This document shows, piece by piece, positions 1 through 7,692 of a stretch of 64,000 nt of DNA (positions are counted from its first letter, which is position 1; each line of letters starts with the position of its first letter). Location of the stretch: positions 1,488,001 to 1,552,000 of the forward strand of contig NZ_CP084703.1 in assembly GCF_020519665.1 (NCBI RefSeq), given 5' to 3'. Under the pieces are notes generated by a model that saw only the letters and a list, made by a program, of their open reading frames with translations, was not told the DNA's origin and did not search any database. Origin of the DNA: Bacillus shivajii. Lineage in GTDB: Bacteria > Bacillota > Bacilli > Bacillales > Salisediminibacteriaceae. Position numbers and translations under genes: made by a program.

Positions 1-129
1 TGCAGGAATACTTGTAATTAACATTAAGAAAAATACATAAAGTATCGCCTTACCGATTTTTTGGAAACGGAATTTTGCGATCGTTTCTGGCGAGTATAAA
101 CTTTTAATAAATTGTTGAATAATATTCAT
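1..129 (-). CDS. DUF1189-family membrane protein, N-terminal fragment (YqgB-like)
   Basis: The first 43 codons of a gene that leaves the window on the left. The ATG at 129 has a GGAG ribosome site just upstream on the minus strand. The peptide starts [19 protein letters not shown], a positively charged lead-in to a hydrophobic segment ([11 protein letters not shown]). This lead-in is typical of DUF1189 membrane proteins such as B. subtilis YqgB, which lies in the same neighbourhood close to sodA. The function is not known. The family call rests on a short fragment plus synteny. Confidence 0.6.
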   Translation of the reverse strand, partial: MNIIQQFIKSLYSPETIAKFRFQKIGKAILYVFFLMLITSIPA

Positions 130-388
130 CAGTGCACTCCTTTTTTTAACCCTTGATTTATTTTAATCGATTTCGTGACTCTATTGAAAAATATACAATT
201 TTATTTTATCGAAAGAAAAATTCAGAAACAAGCATTGGTTTTTTTGTCGAAAAAGTGTAGGATAATGAATGGCATATGAAAACTTAATAAAATCTTTACA
301 ATTGATTAACAAACAATTAATACTTTAAGCGTAATATGGACTTCGTTGACGAAAGAAGTCGATTACATGGATTAAGGGGATGAGCTGG

Positions 389-2020
389 TTGGAAATACCA
401 TTAAGGGATCTACTATTTATGTTTTTTGGTGGATTGGCAATTTTCTTATTTGGAATTAAATACTTAGGTGATGGTTTACAAAAAGTTGCAGGGGATAAGC
501 TTAGAGAAATCTTAGAGAAGTTTACAAGTAACCCACTAATGGGAGTATTAACAGGTATCGTTGTAACAGTATTATTACAAACGAGTACTGGAGCTACAGT
601 ACTAACAATCGGTCTTGTTAATGCTGGTTTCATGACTTTTAGACAAGCGATCGGTGTTATTATGGGTGCCAATGTTGGTACAACCGCTACGGCATTTATT
701 ATCGGACTCAAAATTTCTGATTATGCACTGCCTATTATTGCAATTGGAACGTTTCTAATCTTCTTTATTAAGAATAAAAAAGCGAACAATTATGGACAAG
801 TATTTTTCGGATTTGGTGCGCTTTTCTATGGTTTAAACTTAATGGGAGACGGTTTATATCCACTTCGTGACTTAGAAGTGTTTAGAGAATTAACCGTTTC
901 AATGAGTGAAAATCCGTTATTAGGTGTCTTAATCGGTGTTATTTTTACTGTAAGTGTACAGAGTTCAACAGCTTCAATTGGTTTACTACAGCAATTATAT
1001 GCTCAAGGAGCACTTGATTTGCAAGCAGCTCTACCTGTTTTATTTGGTGATAATATTGGTACAACCATTACAGCTGTTATTGCAGCATTAGGTGCTTCTC
1101 TTGCTGCTAAGCGTGCAGCGGCATCTCACGTTATCTTCAACTTAGTTGGCGCAACGATTGTGATAATATTTATTGTCCCGTATACGAAAATGATTGCCGC
1201 ATTGAGTGAAAGACTTCAATTAGAACCAGAAATGCAAATAGCATTTGCACATGGTATTTTTAATGGGGCAAATGTTTTATTACAGTTACCATTTGTCGCA
1301 GTTATCGCATACATTGTAATGAAAATTTTACCGGGTAAAGAAAATGTCATTGAGTACAAGGCTCAGCATTTAGACCCTACATTAATATCTCAATCCTCGT
1401 CAATTGCACTTGGTCAGGCGAAAAAAGAAACGTTAAGAATGGCTGAGCTTTCTGAGCAAGGTTTAAAAGAAGCCGCTCAATTTGTGAAAACAAAACATAA
1501 ACGTCATGCTGAACTAACTTATCAGTTTGAAGATGCGGTCAATAATTTAGATAGAAAGATCACCGATTATTTAGTGAAAGTTTCCGCTAACTCACTCTCA
1601 GTTCAAGATTCTGCGATCCATTCCATGTTAATGGATACTGTTCGTGATATTGAACGAGTCGGAGATCATATGGAAAATATTATTGAACTTGCTGAATACC
1701 AAGTTACGAATAAGGTGAAAATGTCAGAGCTTGCTATGGAAGATTTAAATGAAATGTTTGATTTAACAATTGAAACATTACACAAGGCAGTAAAAGCCCT
1801 TGAAGATGGCGATATTGTTGCTGCAAGGTCTGTTGTATTAAAAGAAGAACAAATTGATAAAATGGAACGTCAGCTACGCAAAAAGCACATTATACGTTTA
1901 AATGAAGGTAGCTGTGATGGTTCTGCTGGAATCGTATTCGTTGATATGGTTAGTAACCTAGAACGTATCGGTGACCATGCAGTAAATATTGCAGAAGCTG
2001 TTATTGGCGAAGAAGAATAG
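389..2020 (+). CDS. Na/Pi cotransporter family protein with PhoU-like C-terminal domain
   Basis: A sodium-dependent phosphate symporter of the NptA/PNaS type in the cytoplasmic membrane. The N-terminal ~320 residues hold about eight membrane segments and the duplicated QS/TS signature of the family: LLQTSTGATVL near residue 60 and VQSSTASIGLL near residue 190, each followed by an N(V/I)GTT motif. The last ~200 residues are a helical PhoU-like domain with two DxxRIGDH-type motifs (DIERVGDHMENI and NLERIGDHAVNI). Start choice: the ATG at 380 touches the AAGGGG ribosome site directly, while the in-frame TTG at 389 has 9 nt spacing, so TTG 389 is preferred. It is single-gene, with a terminator downstream. 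Which ion it prefers cannot be read from sequence. Confidence 0.9.
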   Translation: MEIPLRDLLFMFFGGLAIFLFGIKYLGDGLQKVAGDKLREILEKFTSNPLMGVLTGIVVTVLLQTSTGATVLTIGLVNAGFMTFRQAIGVIMGANVGTTATAFIIGLKISDYALPIIAIGTFLIFFIKNKKANNYGQVFFGFGALFYGLNLMGDGLYPLRDLEVFRELTVSMSENPLLGVLIGVIFTVSVQSSTASIGLLQQLYAQGALDLQAALPVLFGDNIGTTITAVIAALGASLAAKRAAASHVIFNLVGATIVIIFIVPYTKMIAALSERLQLEPEMQIAFAHGIFNGANVLLQLPFVAVIAYIVMKILPGKENVIEYKAQHLDPTLISQSSSIALGQAKKETLRMAELSEQGLKEAAQFVKTKHKRHAELTYQFEDAVNNLDRKITDYLVKVSANSLSVQDSAIHSMLMDTVRDIERVGDHMENIIELAEYQVTNKVKMSELAMEDLNEMFDLTIETLHKAVKALEDGDIVAARSVVLKEEQIDKMERQLRKKHIIRLNEGSCDGSAGIVFVDMVSNLERIGDHAVNIAEAVIGEEE

Positions 2021-2028
2021 TATTTGTT

Positions 2029-2062
2029 GGGGTTGTTCACTTAAGTTCAACCCCCACTTTTT
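2029..2062 (+). terminator. Rho-independent terminator of the Na/Pi gene
   Basis: GGGGTTG pairs with CAACCCC across a 12-nt loop, followed by a C/T-rich run. It starts 9 nt after the stop codon. Confidence 0.6.
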
Positions 2063-2113
2063 CCTTTACAAAACGATATTAAAAAAAATAATAAAAAAAT
2101 ATAAAAGAAATTG

Positions 2114-2143
2114 TTGACTTTAAATTAAAAGACATGCTAATAT
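2114..2143 (+). promoter_or_regulatory. Promoter of the tRNA cluster
   Basis: TTGACT (2114-2119), 18-nt spacer, TAATAT (2138-2143) with a TG one base upstream. This is a strong SigA-type promoter 37 nt before the first tRNA, as expected for a stable-RNA operon. Confidence 0.65.
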
Positions 2144-2179
2144 ATTCATTGTCTCACCGAAAAGGAAATCAAAGTTTAT

Positions 2180-2256
2180 GGCGGTGTAGCTCAGCTGGCT
2201 AGAGCGTACGGTTCATACCCGTGAGGTCGTGGGTTCGACTCCCTCCGCCGCTACCA
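2180..2256 (+). tRNA. tRNA-Met(CAT), elongator type
   Basis: A 77-nt cloverleaf with encoded CCA. Acceptor GGCGGTG pairs with CGCCGCT (G1-U72). The anticodon loop is TTCATAC with anticodon CAT. The T loop is TTCGACT, and the T stem has one T-T mismatch. The sequence agrees with the elongator tRNA-Met of Bacillus as I remember it, not the initiator, which would lack the first acceptor pair. First gene of a three-tRNA cluster. Confidence 0.85.
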
Positions 2257-2298
2257 TATAAATTTTTTTCACTGAGACGGAAAACATAATTAAACCAA

Positions 2299-2375
2299 GG
2301 ACCCTTAGCTCAGTTGGTTAGAGCTGACGGCTCATAACCGTCCGGTCGTAGGTTCGAGTCCTACAGGGTCCACCA
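2299..2375 (+). tRNA. tRNA-Ile2(CAT), probable lysidine substrate
   Basis: A 77-nt cloverleaf with encoded CCA. Acceptor GGACCCT pairs with AGGGTCC. The anticodon stem GACGG/CCGTC encloses CTCATAA with anticodon CAT. The body closely resembles the Bacillus tRNA-Ile whose C34 is changed to lysidine by TilS, so it would read AUA although the gene shows CAT. Automatic tools often label this Met. The identity is from memory of the B. subtilis sequence. Confidence 0.7.
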
Positions 2376-2383
2376 TATAATAC

Positions 2384-2476
2384 GGAGGAGTACCCAAGTC
2401 CGGCTGAAGGGATCGGTCTTGAAAACCGACAGGGGCTTCACGGCCCGCGGGGGTTCGAATCCCTCCTCCTCCGCCA
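2384..2476 (+). tRNA. tRNA-Ser(TGA)
   Basis: A 93-nt tRNA with long variable arm (class II) and encoded CCA. Acceptor GGAGGAG pairs with CTCCTCC. The anticodon loop CTTGAAA gives TGA. The variable arm is the GC-rich stretch before GGGGGTTCGAATCC. Last gene of the cluster. Confidence 0.9.
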
Positions 2477-2488
2477 TACATAAGATAC

Positions 2489-2520
2489 AAACTCACTGAA
2501 ATTACAGTGAGTTTTTATTT
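2489..2520 (+). terminator. Terminator of the tRNA cluster
   Basis: AACTCACTG pairs with CAGTGAGTT, followed by TTTATTTTTA, 12 nt after tRNA-Ser. Confidence 0.8.
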
Positions 2521-2576
2521 TTATCGCTGAACGATTCTTTACTTAAATGATGAATGATGTATAAGGAGAAGGGAAA

Positions 2577-2909
2577 ATGAATATTTATATAACCGAATCA
2601 GCTGAAACAGAACTATTATCTAGGCGTCCAGAACTTACTTCTAATCTATTACTAATTAAATTTGATATAGATGGGTGTGGCTGTGTTGTAAGTGGCGTAA
2701 GTAAGTTAATAGAGGTTAAGGAAATTTCCGAGGGGGAAGAACTCCTTCTATGCAATTCAAAATGCTTAAAGGTTGCGGTTCAAACCCAATATAAATGGGC
2801 ATATGACAATACAATAATCATTGAATATTCTACTACGGCAAAGATGTTTCAACTAAAAAGCCCAAATGAAATGTTAAATCCTAGAATGATGTTTGTTCCT
2901 TTAGTGTAA
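2577..2909 (+). CDS. HesB/IscA-like iron-sulfur biosynthesis family protein (YqkB-like)
   Basis: A 110-residue single-domain protein. The segment KFDIDGCGCVVSGVSKLI (about residues 28-45) carries the adjacent-cysteine CGC pair seen in YqkB/YneR-type relatives of IscA. The classical C-terminal CGCG of A-type carriers is absent; the C-terminus ends PRMMFVPLV. The fold would be a beta-rich HesB domain and the role in Fe-S metabolism is inferred from the family only. The start ATG has an AAGGAGAAGG ribosome site. It is alone between the tRNA cluster and sodA and has no recognised partner next to it. Confidence 0.65.
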   Translation: MNIYITESAETELLSRRPELTSNLLLIKFDIDGCGCVVSGVSKLIEVKEISEGEELLLCNSKCLKVAVQTQYKWAYDNTIIIEYSTTAKMFQLKSPNEMLNPRMMFVPLV

Positions 2910-2963
2910 TAGCTTTTATAGTAGGCATCACTAATGATTTTTAGAATAATGAAAGCATTTTAT

Positions 2964-2992
2964 TTGAATCATCATGTTAATTCTGATAATGT
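2964..2992 (+). promoter_or_regulatory. Candidate SigA promoter for sodA
   Basis: TTGAAT (2964-2969), 17-nt spacer, TAATGT (2987-2992). It would give a leader of about 110 nt before the sodA start. Confidence 0.45.
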
Positions 2993-3005
2993 AAAAATTA
3001 AATGA

Positions 3006-3078
3006 AGCCCCTTTTCTACTGTGAGAAGGGTGCTATCATAGTGGGCTGATACCGAGGATTGTATCTTGGTTTTATCAG
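3006..3078 (+). promoter_or_regulatory. Two-hairpin 5' leader of sodA
   Basis: Downstream of the candidate promoter the leader can fold into hairpin 1, in which CCCTTTTCT pairs with GAGAAGGG over a short loop (3008-3030). Hairpin 2 has CTGATA (3046-3051) pairing with TATCAG (3073-3078), closed internally by CCGAGGAT/ATCTTGG. Neither is followed by a T-run, so they are not obvious terminators. They could stabilise the mRNA or control translation. No riboswitch class was recognised. Confidence 0.35.
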
Positions 3079-3111
3079 AGACCTACATAATTATTAAGGA
3101 GGAGATATGAA

Positions 3112-3720
3112 ATGGCATTTACACTTCCAGAACTACCATACTCACATGACGCATTAACACCACACATTGATGAAGAAACAATGAAGATTCACCACGGGAA
3201 GCATCACAACACTTACGTTACTAAGTTAAATGGTGCACTTGAAGGGCATAGCGACCTTGAAGGTAAAAGCTTAGAGGACTTATTATCTAATCTTGACCAA
3301 GTTCCTGAAAGCATCCGTGGAGCTGTTCGTAATAACGGTGGTGGACATTACAACCACACGTTATTCTGGCAAATCATGTCTCCAAATGGTGGAGGAGAAC
3401 CTACTGGTGATTTAGCAGATGCTATTAATGGAGCGTTTGGAAGCTTTGACAAGTTCAAAGAAGAATTCAAAAATGCTGCGCTAACTCGTTTTGGTTCCGG
3501 TTGGGCATGGCTAGTTGTGAACAACGGCAAAGTAGAAGTAACAAGTACTCCAAACCAAGACACTCCTATTATGGAAGGTCAAACACCAATTCTAGGTGTT
3601 GACGTTTGGGAGCATGCTTACTACCTTAAGTATCAAAACAAGCGTCCTGACTACGTTGATGCATTCTTTAACGTTGTTAACTGGGATGAAGTTGCAAAGC
3701 GTTACGCTGAAGCAAAATAA
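3112..3720 (+). CDS. sodA: Superoxide dismutase (Mn/Fe type)
   Basis: Converts superoxide to oxygen and hydrogen peroxide in the cytosol. The 202-residue protein has the normal length and all metal ligands: His in [12 protein letters not shown] (~residue 27), His in GHYNHTLFW (~82), and Asp and His in the [13 protein letters not shown] signature (~164-168). The signature and general sequence are of the manganese type usual in Bacillus. The start is set by AAGGAGGAG upstream. It has its own promoter and terminator, so it is probably monocistronic, and it sits next to the YqgE transporter as in B. subtilis apart from the inserted chemotaxis gene. Confidence 0.97.
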   Translation: MAFTLPELPYSHDALTPHIDEETMKIHHGKHHNTYVTKLNGALEGHSDLEGKSLEDLLSNLDQVPESIRGAVRNNGGGHYNHTLFWQIMSPNGGGEPTGDLADAINGAFGSFDKFKEEFKNAALTRFGSGWAWLVVNNGKVEVTSTPNQDTPIMEGQTPILGVDVWEHAYYLKYQNKRPDYVDAFFNVVNWDEVAKRYAEAK

Positions 3721-3726
3721 TGTTAA

Positions 3727-3762
3727 AACCCCTGTATGCCAAACGGCCTTCAGGGGTTTTTT
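3727..3762 (+). terminator. Terminator of sodA
   Basis: AACCCCTG pairs with CAGGGGTT followed by TTTT, beginning 7 nt after the stop codon. Confidence 0.9.
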
Positions 3763-4060
3763 AGTGTACTTGATGATTGTTGGTAAATTAGCTTTGTTGC
3801 TTAGTCGGTAGAGGTATACTATTTTACCTCCTTCATGAATTGAAATCTGGCTTCACGATAGAGATTGACGCTAAAATTATAAAGGGTGGATGTTGGTACT
3901 TTCAACTTATTAAAGACATCTATTATCGTTATAGATTATAAATTCAAAATGACCTAGGCGTCTATCACCATTACACACTATAATTCAAAAAGTTAACACT
4001 CTTGCAAATCAACATAAAAAGGACGTTTTGTTTTTTGTTATAAATCCAATGATTTGTTTT
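3763..4060. other. Intergenic stretch without recognised feature
   Basis: An AT-rich stretch between the convergent ends of sodA and the chemotaxis gene. I see no convincing ORF, RNA gene or repeat shared with other parts of the window. Confidence 0.5.
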
Positions 4061-5530
4061 TTATTTTGATAGCAACTTTACAACCGACTTCGTTTCATCC
4101 ATTTCTTTAGCGATTAGTTGGTTCTGTTTATTTAAATTGTCAACTGTAGCACTTACTTCTTCCAAACTGGCAGAAGCTTGCTCGATCATAGATGCAAAAT
4201 CAGTTGTAGAATCTTTAATGTTTGCAGAGTTATTTTTAGCTACCTCAGCTAATTCGCTAAAGGAATTGAATTGGTTGTTAATAAAAGTTAATGATTTGTT
4301 CAGTTCAGTAAAGAAGTCATTCATTTCACTAGTTTTGTTTAAATTTTGAGTAACCATTTGTTTATTGACGTCCATTTTATATAAAGCTGATTCATTTGTT
4401 TGGTTTACACTAGAAATGTTATTCGTTATTTTTTCAGCTGTTTTATTCGTCATTTCAGCTAACTTACGAATTTCATCAGCTACAACTGCAAACCCTTTTC
4501 CGGCTTCACCAGCTCTAGCTGCTTCGATAGAGGCATTAAGAGCAAGTAAATTTGTCTGTTCACTTATGTTGATAATGTCTTGAGAGAAGTTATTTGTTTC
4601 ATTAATTTTGTTCGTTAATGTAGCAAATGAAGAACTCAATTCCTCGATCTGTCCTTCTAACGTTTTCATTTCTTCCATTAAGTTAGATAAGAGCTCACTT
4701 CCAGAAGTAGAGTTTGATGTTGCTTGTTCTATTTGTGTTTTTATATCGTTTGACTTCCTTAACATATCTTCCATCTGAGAAAGTGTATTTTCAGAATTTG
4801 AGGAGATTGTTGTAATCTGATCACTTTGAATAGAGCTAGCAGATGCTATTTCAGAGACAACGGTTGAAATTTCATCTTGTGACTGGACGTTTTCCTGGAC
4901 TCTATCGTTAACACTAGCTATTTTTTCCATCATCTCTTTAACGCTATTTTCTAAGTTGTGTTTATCGTTCTCTTTTTGTTTCGCTTCAGTTTCGCTTCTA
5001 ACAAGTAATTCTTCAATTTGCTTAAATTGTCTAGAGCTTAAATAAATTTGAACATTACATAAAAGACCAATTAAAAAGTAGACAAGCATGGTTGACGCAA
5101 AGTTTTCTTGAAGTATTTGTGCTTCAATAGGTGAATGAAATGTATTGAGGTATATACCTATAATACCAAGTGTAAAACCAATCCAAAAAACCGCTCGGTG
5201 CATATGTACGGTAGATACAATAGCTAAAAAGATGAAAATTAAAGTTACCGCTAATCCTCCACCAAACAAGTAAATATAAGTTATAGTAAATATGTAAATT
5301 AACGGGATTGCAATATAAGGAAAAAGTGTTTCTCTTTTTACACTGTACTTAAGTATAAAATAAAGAGCGATTAGAAAAATAATTTCAATTCCATATAGCA
5401 TGCTTTTAGTTAATTCTTCTTGAACAATGGTTAAAATCAATCCACTAAAAATTGAAATGAAAAGAGCGGTAAATACTAATACATTTTTCTTTTGAATATC
5501 TTTTAATTTAATATGGTCGACTTCGGTCAT
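4061..5530 (-). CDS. Methyl-accepting chemotaxis protein with a multi-pass membrane N-terminus
   Basis: A 489-residue chemoreceptor. Residues 1-170 form about six closely spaced membrane helices with no extracytoplasmic ligand domain and no HAMP domain. They are followed by a coiled coil (170-205) and an MCP signalling domain to the C-terminus. The conserved hairpin tip is clear: [20 protein letters not shown] followed by [17 protein letters not shown]. Such receptors signal to CheA/CheW. The input is probably sensed within the membrane or through the cytoplasmic part, but the stimulus is unknown. The ATG has a GGGGG ribosome site. It is inserted between sodA and yqgE compared with B. subtilis, and diverges from the transporter gene. 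Confidence 0.9.
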   Translation of the reverse strand: MTEVDHIKLKDIQKKNVLVFTALFISIFSGLILTIVQEELTKSMLYGIEIIFLIALYFILKYSVKRETLFPYIAIPLIYIFTITYIYLFGGGLAVTLIFIFLAIVSTVHMHRAVFWIGFTLGIIGIYLNTFHSPIEAQILQENFASTMLVYFLIGLLCNVQIYLSSRQFKQIEELLVRSETEAKQKENDKHNLENSVKEMMEKIASVNDRVQENVQSQDEISTVVSEIASASSIQSDQITTISSNSENTLSQMEDMLRKSNDIKTQIEQATSNSTSGSELLSNLMEEMKTLEGQIEELSSSFATLTNKINETNNFSQDIINISEQTNLLALNASIEAARAGEAGKGFAVVADEIRKLAEMTNKTAEKITNNISSVNQTNESALYKMDVNKQMVTQNLNKTSEMNDFFTELNKSLTFINNQFNSFSELAEVAKNNSANIKDSTTDFASMIEQASASLEEVSATVDNLNKQNQLIAKEMDETKSVVKLLSK

Positions 5531-5624
5531 AAAATTGTTCCCCCTTAATTAGAAATAAAAATCCACCCTAATTATTATATCGGTAAAAAACCTTTATCTT
5601 TTTAATTGAATAAAGTGAAAATTT

Positions 5625-5655
5625 ATTGACAATCGTTTTATGTTTATTTGTCAAT
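5625..5655. promoter_or_regulatory. Inverted repeat between divergent mcp and MFS genes
   Basis: ATTGACAA (5625-5632) and TTGTCAAT (5648-5655) are a perfect 8-bp inverted repeat, centres about 23 bp apart, in the shared upstream region of the two divergent genes. It may be an operator. No regulator is assigned. Confidence 0.3.
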
Positions 5656-5741
5656 CACTCCTTTTTCATCTCGATGTTTCCGCATATCATCTTATCGTAG
5701 TGGCACAATAATGTGTGTGATGTTAAAAGGAGCGTCGGCAC

Positions 5742-7013
5742 ATGAAAAAGGTTGTAAAAGCATTTATCGGTGATGTAGAAGTAAATCGAGATCTGAATTT
5801 TCTTTTACTCATTGGTGGTTTATATGCGTTAGGTATTGCTTTATCTAATACATTTGTCAATGTATACTTATGGAAGCAGTCAGGCGAATTTATGGATCTT
5901 GCAATATATAATTTGTCTGTCGTTATTATGCACCCCTTGACCTTTATTTTAGCTGGAAAGTTGGCGAAAAAGATCGACCGCGTAGTCGTTTTGCGGTTAG
6001 GGGTTATTTTTTTATCGATTTTTTACTTTACCGTTTTATTTTTAGGAGAAGATGCAGGGAAGTATTTAATTTTACTCGGTGCTTTACTAGGGGTAGGGTA
6101 TGGGTTTTACTGGTTGTCGTTTAATATTCTTACATTTGAAATCACAGAGCCAGAAACACGAGACTTTTTTAATGGATTCTTAGGTATTTTAACATCCTTT
6201 GCTGGAATGATTGGTCCTATTGGGGCTGGTTTTCTTATCACTCATATGGAGAAGCTAACAGGGTACAAGCTCATCTTTGGAATTTCACTAAGCTTGTTTG
6301 TAGCCGCTGTTATCGTTAGTTTTTTTCTGGAAAAGAGGACTACAAAAGGGAAATATGAATTAATGAGTGTCATAAAAATTCGTAAAGAGTATGAAGCGTG
6401 GAGACGAATATTGTATGCTCATTTTTTTCAAGGTTTGCGTGAAGGGAGCTTTGTTTTTGTCATTGTTGTTTGGGTATATGTGGCAACGGGGAGTGAGCTT
6501 GCATTAGGTACATATGGATTAATCGCTTCAGCTGTTGCATTTGTCTCCTATTTCTTGGTGGGAAGATTTATTAAGCCTCACTTTCGAAAAAAAGCAATTT
6601 TTATTGGTGGGATCATCTTATATTTGGCAGTATTATTTATTGTTTTCGAATTAAACTTTACACTCTTAATTGCTTACGGTGTAACAATTTCAATCGCATA
6701 TCCACTCCTTTTAGTTCCATACGTATCGTTAACATATGATGTTATAGGTAGTGGTTGGAAAGCCGCTGAAATGCGTGTAGAATACATTGTTGTTCGTGAA
6801 CTGTTTGTAAACACAGGGAGAATTACGTCTATATTAATATTAATGGCGTTTATTCTTATATTTAAAGAGGATCAAGGGATTCCTTACGCATTAATGCTTC
6901 TAGGGATTGGGCACATGGTGATTTATTGGTGCATAAGGAAAATTAACTTGCCGATATCTAGAGATAAGGAAACATATAGTGTAATGAAGAAGCGCCACAA
7001 GCAAATGGAATAA
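5742..7013 (+). CDS. yqgE: MFS transporter, YqgE-like
   Basis: A 423-residue integral membrane protein with about twelve hydrophobic segments in two halves and a basic loop in the middle (EKRTTKGKYELMSVIKIRKE, near residue 200), as in major facilitator proteins. The family marker between helices 2 and 3 appears as LAGKLAKKIDRVVVLRLG. The substrate is unknown. The ATG is preceded by AAAAGGAGCG. The position after sodA and before pbpA matches yqgE in B. subtilis, which is the main reason for the symbol. The following gene pbpA is now separated from it by a 6S-like RNA and a mobile insertion. Confidence 0.8.
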   Translation: MKKVVKAFIGDVEVNRDLNFLLLIGGLYALGIALSNTFVNVYLWKQSGEFMDLAIYNLSVVIMHPLTFILAGKLAKKIDRVVVLRLGVIFLSIFYFTVLFLGEDAGKYLILLGALLGVGYGFYWLSFNILTFEITEPETRDFFNGFLGILTSFAGMIGPIGAGFLITHMEKLTGYKLIFGISLSLFVAAVIVSFFLEKRTTKGKYELMSVIKIRKEYEAWRRILYAHFFQGLREGSFVFVIVVWVYVATGSELALGTYGLIASAVAFVSYFLVGRFIKPHFRKKAIFIGGIILYLAVLFIVFELNFTLLIAYGVTISIAYPLLLVPYVSLTYDVIGSGWKAAEMRVEYIVVRELFVNTGRITSILILMAFILIFKEDQGIPYALMLLGIGHMVIYWCIRKINLPISRDKETYSVMKKRHKQME

Positions 7014-7062
7014 GGCGACAAAATATGGAGGAATATAACTGTCGAATCTCTTGGACGCTCTA

Positions 7063-7090
7063 TTGATATAACTTTAAAATATGATATAAT
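7063..7090 (+). promoter_or_regulatory. Promoter of the 6S-like RNA
   Basis: TTGATA (7063-7068), 16-nt spacer, TATAAT (7085-7090) with extended TG. It is a near-consensus SigA promoter and there is no ORF downstream for 1.1 kb, so it most likely drives a non-coding RNA. Confidence 0.65.
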
Positions 7091-7096
7091 AAAGAC

Positions 7097-7300
7097 AAAT
7101 CAAAGATAACGTTGCCTGCGGTGTTGGTGAACTTCGAGTATTAATTCGAACCGAACACCAATTCACATTGGGAGCTTAAGATTAAAGTTTGGCCAACATG
7201 CCTCTAAGAGGAAGTTGAATATTCTTTTGAAAGCACCCACCTGCCATCGAGCGGGTTCGTGAAATCTGGAAGATAACCGCACATGCGGGCACACTTTTAT
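7097..7300 (+). ncRNA. ssrS: 6S RNA (6S-1/BsrA type), probable
   Basis: An ORF-free transcript of about 200 nt between a strong promoter and a terminator. TGCCTGC near the 5' end pairs with GCGGGCA near the 3' end, giving the long closing stem. Inside, GGTGTT pairs with AACACC around the segment that would be the central bubble. The segment AACCGAAC (7149-7156) would template a product RNA starting GUUCGGUU, and I remember the B. subtilis 6S-1 pRNA as starting GUUCGGUC. 6S RNA sequesters SigA-RNA polymerase in stationary phase. In B. subtilis the gene lies elsewhere, so the call rests on structure and the pRNA template, not synteny. Confidence 0.65.
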
Positions 7301-7330
7301 AGACACCTTTATTTAAGGTGTCTATTCTTG
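7301..7330 (+). terminator. Terminator of the 6S-like RNA
   Basis: AGACACCTT pairs with AAGGTGTCT over a 5-nt loop, followed by ATTCTTG. Confidence 0.75.
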
Positions 7331-7593
7331 TAGTGGAACGTATTACAATTCGCCTGTTCTTAGCTAAAATTTCAATTAGGATAAAGGGTTAGGATGATTT
7401 AATTGAATAGTGAGTATAAAGATCTATGATATTAATAATGAGTTTTAATAAATATAAAGAAAGTTAACTTTGACTATAGAAAAATTTAAAAAAATCACTC
7501 ATAATTATTAATGGTAAAAGTTGTTCAATAAAATGGATTCAATTGTTTTAGCCATATGTTTGAAAATAAGTTTATTTTATTAGATTATTTATG
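7331..7593. other. AT-rich spacer without recognised feature
   Basis: Very AT-rich DNA between the 6S terminator and the left end of the repeat element. I see no gene, tRNA or repeat in it. Confidence 0.5.
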
Positions 7594-7692
7594 TGAATCA
7601 ATTTCATAATTACGTTTTTTGCGCAATGAAACGAATGATATTATAAATTTTCTCATTAAATGTATGTTTTATTTGTACTATCAGAATTTATA

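Noticed and set aside
2299-2375. Second tRNA-Met
   Set aside because: The CAT anticodon alone suggests Met, but the acceptor GGACCCT and the rest of the body fit the lysidine-modified tRNA-Ile2 of Bacillus.
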